Positions 43,311 to 48,018 of a stretch of DNA of 48,018 bases are shown piece by piece. Each line of letters opens with the position of its first letter. Position 1 is the first letter of the stretch. The notes under the pieces were generated by a model. That model was not told where the DNA came from. It did not search any database and saw only the letters and a program-made list of their open reading frames with translations. Origin of the DNA: Thioglobus_B sp964558405 (GTDB lineage Bacteria > Pseudomonadota > Gammaproteobacteria > PS1 > Pseudothioglobaceae); contig CAZLDG010000007.1 of assembly GCA_964558405.1 (NCBI GenBank), forward strand, positions 1 to 48,018. Reading direction: 5' to 3'. Made by a program: the position numbers and the translations under genes.

Positions 43311-43330
43311 TCGCCTTATTTTAATATAAA
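43302..43330 (+). promoter_or_regulatory. predicted hemC promoter
   Basis: TCGAAA (43302-43307) and TATAAA (43325-43330) are 17 bp apart. The -10 box ends 11 bp before the hemC ATG, so the 5' leader would be only a few bases. No ribosome binding site is visible. It overlaps the start of the divergent thioredoxin-like gene. Confidence 0.4.
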
Positions 43331-43341
43331 GTCCATAAAAC

Positions 43342-44256
43342 ATGAGTAAAACCCTGAAAATTGCAACCCGTCAGTCACCTTTAGCGCTTTGGCAGGCGGA
43401 GCATGTTAAATCACGCTTGGAAGCAATTCATCCTGAGCTGGAAGTGGTATTGGTAAAAATGACCACCAAGGGCGATCAAATTCTCAACTCACCACTGTCT
43501 AAGATTGGTGGCAAGGGTTTGTTTATCAAAGAGCTGGAAGTCGGTATGCTAGAAGGCAAAGCAGACATTGCTGTGCATTCTATGAAAGATGTGCCGTATG
43601 AGATTCCAGATGGGTTTGAGTTGGGTGCTATTCTAGAGCGTGAGAATCCATTTGATGCGTTTGTATCTAATGATTTTGCCAGCATTGACGACTTACCACA
43701 AGGCGCCAAAGTGGGCACTTGTTCGCAGCGTCGTATTGTACAACTCAAGGATCGCCGTCCCGATTTAGAAATTTTGGATCTGCGTGGCAATGTCAATACC
43801 CGATTACAAAAACTCGATGATGGTGAATTTGACGCCATCATTTTGGCTTGCGCCGGTTTGATTCGCCTGGGTTTCGAGCAGCGAATTAAGCAGCAAATTC
43901 CAGCGGATTTATCGCTGCCAGCTGTGGGTCAGGGTGCGGTTGGTATTGAGATTCGAGCTGGCGATGTGGAAGTGATGAAGCTGATTGAGCCACTGATTGA
44001 TGTAGACACCAGTATTCGAGTGAGTGCCGAGCGCGCGATGAATGCGCGTCTAGAAGGTGGTTGTTCGGTACCAATTGCTGGTTTTGCTACCTTGGAGAGT
44101 GGAGAGTTAAGCATCACTGGTATGGTCGGTAATGTCGATTCAGGCGAGATGATTAAACAAAGTGTTGCGGGTAAACCGTTAGCAGCAGAAGCACTAGGAG
44201 TTGAATTGGCAGATAAGCTATTAGCCCTAGGTGCCAGAGAGATTTTAAAAGGATAG
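43342..44256 (+). CDS. hemC: hydroxymethylbilane synthase (porphobilinogen deaminase)
   Basis: 304 residues. It links four porphobilinogens into the linear tetrapyrrole for haem. Present are IATRQSPLALWQA, KGLFIKELEVGML, HSMKDVP, LDLRGNVNTRL and the dipyrromethane-cofactor cysteine Cys241 in LEGGCSVPIAG. The usual VGTSSLRR loop reads VGTCSQRR here, a conservative variant. hemD, normally next, is not there; a membrane protein of unknown function follows 4 bp later. Confidence 0.97.
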   Translation: MSKTLKIATRQSPLALWQAEHVKSRLEAIHPELEVVLVKMTTKGDQILNSPLSKIGGKGLFIKELEVGMLEGKADIAVHSMKDVPYEIPDGFELGAILERENPFDAFVSNDFASIDDLPQGAKVGTCSQRRIVQLKDRRPDLEILDLRGNVNTRLQKLDDGEFDAIILACAGLIRLGFEQRIKQQIPADLSLPAVGQGAVGIEIRAGDVEVMKLIEPLIDVDTSIRVSAERAMNARLEGGCSVPIAGFATLESGELSITGMVGNVDSGEMIKQSVAGKPLAAEALGVELADKLLALGAREILKG

Positions 44257-44260
44257 AGAT

Positions 44261-44932
44261 ATGTTAAATTTTATTGAAAGAAACTTTTTTGTGATTGTAC
44301 AACGCCTGGGTTTGTTATTTGCTTTGTTGGCATTTGCAGCGACCGTGGTATTGGGTATTGTCAGTTATGAAAAAATCAGTCTGACAGCGACCGATCGTAT
44401 TAAGGCCCCAGTGATTGAATACTCTAAGTACCAAAATCCAATTAGTGTTGCCACCCCACAAGAGCGCAAGGTAGAACAACCTAAGGCGCAGCCAGTACTT
44501 GATACTTTTGAGCGAGACTTTGATCAGGCTATTGTGCAAATCGTTGACAGTCTAAACACCCTGGGTGATGATGTGATTAACAAAGCCGATATGCAAAACA
44601 GAGTGAAAATTCTGGTTAAGATTAAATCCAATCCTTATCCACAATCCTTGCAATTGGCTTATGCGCAGTCTTTGGCCAAACTGACTAAGCAATTGGTGAA
44701 TGTGGGCGGTGACGAGATCAATGTTGATCGTTTCTTTTCTTGGCATGATAAAGAGTTTGCCCAACAAGTGGATGCCCAAACCCAGGGTAATATTCTGAAA
44801 ATGTCGAGTCTTAAAAATGAACGTATGAATGGCTTTGTTGCTCTGGGGATGGCTGCTGCTGCACTGGGTATTTTCATTATGTTTGTGATGATGTTAGTCA
44901 TGCTAAGAATTGAGCGTAACACACGCGGCTAA
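44261..44932 (+). CDS. membrane protein of unknown function with two transmembrane segments
   Basis: 223 residues. One membrane helix near the N-terminus (about 14-36) and one near the C-terminus (about 193-217) flank a hydrophilic, mostly helical domain of about 150 residues, probably periplasmic. I recognise no family. It occupies the place where hemD/hemX-type genes often follow hemC, but it does not resemble HemD. AGGATAGAG precedes the ATG, and its stop overlaps the next start (TAATG), so hemC, this gene and the oxidoreductase are likely one operon. Confidence 0.8.
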   Translation: MLNFIERNFFVIVQRLGLLFALLAFAATVVLGIVSYEKISLTATDRIKAPVIEYSKYQNPISVATPQERKVEQPKAQPVLDTFERDFDQAIVQIVDSLNTLGDDVINKADMQNRVKILVKIKSNPYPQSLQLAYAQSLAKLTKQLVNVGGDEINVDRFFSWHDKEFAQQVDAQTQGNILKMSSLKNERMNGFVALGMAAAALGIFIMFVMMLVMLRIERNTRG

Positions 44933-45912
44933 TGCAAGCCATTTGCTATAACGGCAACGAGTTTGTCGAGCTTGAAAAACCCACGCCTATAGCCACAGGC
45001 CACGATTTACTGATTGAGATTCAAGCCATTTCAGTCAATCCAATTGATACCAAGGTTAAACACACGCTTGAACAAGACTCAGAAAAAATATTGGGCTATG
45101 ACGCCGCTGGTGTGGTGTTAGCAGTGGGTGATGCGGTGTCGCTATTTCAGCCTGGAGACACTGTATTCTACGCTGGTGATCTAACTCGAGACGGATCAAA
45201 CGCCACGCATCAATTAGTCGATGAGCGCTTAGCAGGCCATAAACCTAAAACCTTGAGTTTTGCTCAGGCTGCAGCCCTGCCTTTGACCAGTATTACTGCC
45301 TGGGAGTCGTTATTTGATCGCCTAAGGATTACCCAGCAAGATCAGGATGAAACCTTGTTGCTGGTGGGGGCTGCAGGTGGTGTGGGTTCGATGGCTATTC
45401 AACTGGCCAAGCAGATTGTGGGCCTGAAGGTGGTGGCCACTGCCTCACGTGCAGAGTCTAAAGCCTGGTGCGAACAACTTGGTGCCGATGTGGTGATTAA
45501 GCACCACCAACTGCAAGCGCAATTTGATGAATTGAATTTATCCGCACCTGAGTATGTTCTGTGTATGGGTGATCCTGATGAGTATTTTGAAGAACTCGCT
45601 GAGGTAGTGGCGGTACAGGGCAGTATTTGCTTGCTAGCCAGTGCTGGCAAAGCGCATGATATTAACCTATTAAAAACCAAGAGTGTGAGTCTGGTTTGGG
45701 AGCTGATGTTTACCCGTTCGATGTATCAAACCAGTGATATGGTTGAACAACATCATTTGCTTAATAATGTATCCGAGTTGATTGATCAAAACAAGCTAAG
45801 AAGCACACTGACTCAGGTACTAAGTCCGATCAATACAAGTAACCTTGCCCAGGCACATGCTTTGGTTGAGCAGGGTGATATGCTAGGCAAAGCGGTACTC
45901 TCCCAAGGCTAA
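44932..45912 (+). CDS. quinone oxidoreductase-like medium-chain dehydrogenase
   Basis: 326 residues. The N-terminal GroES-like domain has the motif ISVNPIDTKVK and ILGYDAAGVVLAVGDAV. The Rossmann domain has LLVGAAGGVGSMAIQLAK for NADPH. The structural and catalytic zinc ligands of true alcohol dehydrogenases are missing, so it belongs with the zinc-free quinone oxidoreductase/enoyl reductase branch. The substrate is unknown. Its stop lies 1 bp from the stop of the convergent adaptor gene. Confidence 0.88.
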   Translation: MQAICYNGNEFVELEKPTPIATGHDLLIEIQAISVNPIDTKVKHTLEQDSEKILGYDAAGVVLAVGDAVSLFQPGDTVFYAGDLTRDGSNATHQLVDERLAGHKPKTLSFAQAAALPLTSITAWESLFDRLRITQQDQDETLLLVGAAGGVGSMAIQLAKQIVGLKVVATASRAESKAWCEQLGADVVIKHHQLQAQFDELNLSAPEYVLCMGDPDEYFEELAEVVAVQGSICLLASAGKAHDINLLKTKSVSLVWELMFTRSMYQTSDMVEQHHLLNNVSELIDQNKLRSTLTQVLSPINTSNLAQAHALVEQGDMLGKAVLSQG

Positions 45913-45913
45913 A

Positions 45914-46399
45914 CTATTGAGTTTTTAGAATCATCAACACCTTAGGATTCTGGGCATTAGTAGTATTTCTAGGATTGGGAATAGCCTCAACGCTAGCATT
46001 GCTAGGTGCACGTATCTGATATTTCTCTAGTTCAATTTCTTGAATGCTAATTTTGAGCTGCTGAACTTCTAACTCGCGCTGCTTGGCATTGAAGTCAAGT
46101 TGTGCTTCTTCTAAGTCTCGGTGCGAGGCCACCAAGCGATCATATAACTCTTGGGTTTGGTCTAGATGGAGTTTTGCATCATCAAAAGCCTGTTGCTTGA
46201 TAGAGAGAATGGCTTGTAGGTATTTGAGTTTTAGTTGGGCCTGCCTATCATCGAGTTTAATCAGCACTTCTCCTTGATTGACTTCACTGCCCAGTGCTTT
46301 CATGCTCACAATAGTACTAGAGACTTGCGGGTAGATCTCTAAAGCGTTAACCGGCAGTGTTAGCAATAGGGCTAAGGGTAATAGGTGTTTAGATTTCAT
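45914..46399 (-). CDS. very short periplasmic adaptor (HlyD/MFP-like)
   Basis: 161 residues from the ATG at 46399, which has GGGAG just upstream. A signal peptide (about 1-20, ending PVNA) is followed by the first half of a lipoyl-like domain (VSSTIVSMKALGSEVNQGEVLIKLDD), a helical hairpin (about 55-130) and a second lipoyl half starting EKYQIRAP. The beta-barrel and membrane-proximal domains of normal adaptors are absent, and the protein is about half the usual length. It overlaps the TolC-like gene by 11 bp. No inner-membrane pump gene follows. Confidence 0.8.
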   Translation of the reverse strand: MKSKHLLPLALLLTLPVNALEIYPQVSSTIVSMKALGSEVNQGEVLIKLDDRQAQLKLKYLQAILSIKQQAFDDAKLHLDQTQELYDRLVASHRDLEEAQLDFNAKQRELEVQQLKISIQEIELEKYQIRAPSNASVEAIPNPRNTTNAQNPKVLMILKTQ

Positions 46400-47636
46400 A
46401 GTTTTCTCCCACAAGGAAATATAGTTGTTTTAAGGTAATCAGATAATCAAATTCGTTTTGTGCCAGCTTGCGCTCTGTGTCCGTGAAATTGGTCATCGCA
46501 TTACCAATACCACTTTTTAAGCCCATCTCATAATTGGCACGCGCACGCTCTAGAAATAGGTCGCGATAATCCAGCTCAACCACCAGCGCTTTATGCGCTT
46601 GTCTTAAGGCGCGTAGTTTTTGGTGGTGTACTAGGGCTTTTGATACAAGGCCTTGTTGATGTTGCTCAATCGCTAGGGTTTGTTGCTGGGATTTAAGTTT
46701 GAGTTTGGCAAGCTTTTGGCGTTTTTTATCATCACTGCCCAGTGGCATAGACAGATTAATACCCACACGCCACTTGCCATTTTTATCACGCTGATAGGCT
46801 TGCTCCCCTAGGCGAGCGTTGGAACTAAGCACCAGACCTAGATTGTCGTTTTCTTGGGAAATTTGTTGTTGAGTGCTACTTAAGCCGTGCTGTAATTGTT
46901 TAAGTTTAAGGTTGTGCGTTAGCAGTTTTGTTTGAAAGTCTTCGAAGTTTGGCAGTGCTTGTTTAAATAAAGGCTTAAGATTGGGTCGCAACACGTCATC
47001 GGGACGCTGTTCATAATCCAGGTTAAGTAATTGGGCCAGTTTAGCGCGACTGCTAATTTGCTGGGATTCAGCTTGGATGCGATCAGCCACCAGGGTTTGT
47101 GTTTTCGTCTGCCACTCAAGCAGCTCAACTTCGGAAGCAGCTTGTAAGTCGTAGTCTTCTTGCACGCGGTTTTGTTTAACCGCTGCATTGGCCAGTCGTT
47201 GTAGTACAGTCTCAAACGCCATGTCAGCCAGTACTACGTCAAAAAAACCACGCATCAGCGCCACATCACGATCGTGTTGAATCTGTTGAGTCTGCATCTT
47301 GGTATTGTCAAGTTGCTTGCGTTGTGCGTGCGCACTAATTTCAAGCGACTGGTCATACAAGACTTTGTTAAGGCGAATGAAACCATGAGAATTGTTGAGC
47401 CCTTGGTCGTATTCGGCTCGAGAGCCCAGCGCTAGGTCTAAGCTGGTTTTAAGGTTGTAGCCGTCTTGCGTGCTGTTTAATTCCAGTGTTTGTGCTTGAA
47501 GATCGAGCTGTTGTTGTTTTTGCTCAAAACTTTCATTACCCGCCCATGATAATACGTCGTTTAAGCTCAGCGGTGTTGGCAGGGTTTGTGCCCACGTAGT
47601 GCTTGAGAATAGGATAAGGCAGAGTAGTTTTTTCAT
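46389..47636 (-). CDS. TolC-like outer membrane efflux protein
   Basis: 415 residues with a signal peptide (1-16, ending TTWA). The long helical segments (for example 180-265 and 300-390), GINLSMPLGSDDKKRQKLAKL (in part) and the two-repeat layout are typical of TolC/OEP channels. The C-terminal repeat has the conserved NYEMGLKSGIGNAMTNF, a Y-x-x-G pattern. It would form the outer-membrane duct for the adaptor encoded next. The start overlaps the upstream thioredoxin-like gene by 4 bp. Confidence 0.85.
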   Translation of the reverse strand: MKKLLCLILFSSTTWAQTLPTPLSLNDVLSWAGNESFEQKQQQLDLQAQTLELNSTQDGYNLKTSLDLALGSRAEYDQGLNNSHGFIRLNKVLYDQSLEISAHAQRKQLDNTKMQTQQIQHDRDVALMRGFFDVVLADMAFETVLQRLANAAVKQNRVQEDYDLQAASEVELLEWQTKTQTLVADRIQAESQQISSRAKLAQLLNLDYEQRPDDVLRPNLKPLFKQALPNFEDFQTKLLTHNLKLKQLQHGLSSTQQQISQENDNLGLVLSSNARLGEQAYQRDKNGKWRVGINLSMPLGSDDKKRQKLAKLKLKSQQQTLAIEQHQQGLVSKALVHHQKLRALRQAHKALVVELDYRDLFLERARANYEMGLKSGIGNAMTNFTDTERKLAQNEFDYLITLKQLYFLVGENYEI

Positions 47637-48018
47637 CGGTGTCTACGCTTATAACGGGCAAATTTTTCTTGGGTGTAAGCCCCTTCTACCATGTATTTGG
47701 CCAGTAGTAAAAACTCATCCTTACCGGCAAAACCTGTGCGTCTGACCACGCGCTTACCTTCTAAATCAAAAAAAGCCAGTACTGGTGTGGCACCGATGCG
47801 ATTGTGACGTTTGGCAAAGATGCGTTCAATGGTGTCATTGCCCTCAAAATCCACCAACTCTAAATCAGACTCCACATTAACGTGGTAGTTAAGAAAATTG
47901 GCTTTAAAGTAGTCAATCACCTCTGTTTGATTTAGCACCTGTCGTTCCATTTTTTGACAAAACGGACAATCATCCATATGAAAGAAAATGAAGACGCCTT
48001 TTTTACCGGCATCCCGCG
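47633..48018 (-). CDS. thioredoxin-fold protein, N-terminus cut by window edge
   Basis: The frame stays open to the right edge, so the N-terminal part is missing. The visible portion begins RDAGKKGVFIFFHMDDCPFCQKME, with the redox motif CPFC, followed by YFKANFLNYHVNVES, a cis-proline in IGATPVLAFFD and a GFAGKDEFLLL segment. It resembles SoxW and other thioredoxin-related proteins of sulfur oxidisers, probably periplasmic, although the signal peptide cannot be seen. It overlaps the TolC-like gene by 4 bp, implying one operon with the channel and the adaptor. Confidence 0.85.
   Translation of the reverse strand, partial: RDAGKKGVFIFFHMDDCPFCQKMERQVLNQTEVIDYFKANFLNYHVNVESDLELVDFEGNDTIERIFAKRHNRIGATPVLAFFDLEGKRVVRRTGFAGKDEFLLLAKYMVEGAYTQEKFARYKRRHR

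Noticed and set aside
1..48018. Mobile elements, CRISPR arrays, toxin-antitoxin or phage-defence islands
   Set aside because: I saw no transposase, integrase, regularly spaced repeats or defence-type gene pairs; almost all genes are core functions.

Overview
The window is a gene-dense, moderately AT-rich piece of a gammaproteobacterial chromosome. Two things suggest a sulfur-oxidising gammaproteobacterium. The core proteins (RpoB, RpoC, RnfE, ClpB, L10 leader) resemble those of E. coli in length and motifs. A soxXYZA cluster with a SoxK-like gene sits among the housekeeping genes. I infer a relative of the SUP05/Thioglobus group or of mussel and clam thiotrophic symbionts, but no rRNA is present to prove it. 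I saw no transposase, prophage, CRISPR array, tRNA or rRNA.

Layout. (1) 1-9.9 kb: the end of rplA, a well-preserved L10 leader, rplJ, rplL, two hairpins, rpoB, rpoC and a strong terminator. (2) 10-14 kb: trpE, then soxX-Y-Z-A-K, each with a strong ribosome binding site, closed by a perfect terminator. (3) 14-22.4 kb: dnaE converging on comEC, a 346-bp AT-rich gap with two DnaA-box-like sites, and coaBC-ribD, which is divergent from recA. (4) 22.4-27.4 kb: recA, recX, an unknown gene, an Atm1-type ABC exporter, tgt and an unknown gene. (5) 27.4-31.6 kb: the cell-shape operon mreB-mreC-mreD-mrdA on the minus strand. (6) 31.7-34.1 kb: class I fumarase, an ABM-like small protein, the RNase P RNA gene and a small secreted protein. 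(7) 34.1-38.8 kb, minus strand: rnfE, a periplasmic rhodanese, prmC, and clpB with a sigma-32-type promoter. (8) 38.9-43.3 kb: trmL, then thioredoxin-like protein-argH-fmt-amino-acid permease on the minus strand. (9) 43.3-48 kb: hemC, a membrane protein and an oxidoreductase on the plus strand, converging on a thioredoxin-like protein, a TolC-like channel and a very small periplasmic adaptor.

How it works together. The sox proteins form the periplasmic thiosulfate-oxidation machinery: the SoxXA cytochrome, the SoxYZ carrier and a SoxK helper. soxB and soxCD are not here. A periplasmic rhodanese and two thioredoxin-like proteins fit a cell with much periplasmic sulfur chemistry. The rest is replication and repair, transcription and translation, cell shape and cofactor synthesis.

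Most of the window is ordinary core genome. The best unexpected signals are regulatory. A perfect 17-bp hairpin followed by five Ts lies inside comEC, oriented to terminate dnaE transcripts. An 11-bp perfect hairpin plus a T-rich run is built from conserved recX codons just after recA. An 18-bp near-perfect palindrome lies upstream of the sox genes. Several first genes of transcription units have a -10 hexamer so close to the start codon that the mRNA could be leaderless. The thioredoxin-TolC-mini-adaptor operon at the right edge is the most unusual protein set.
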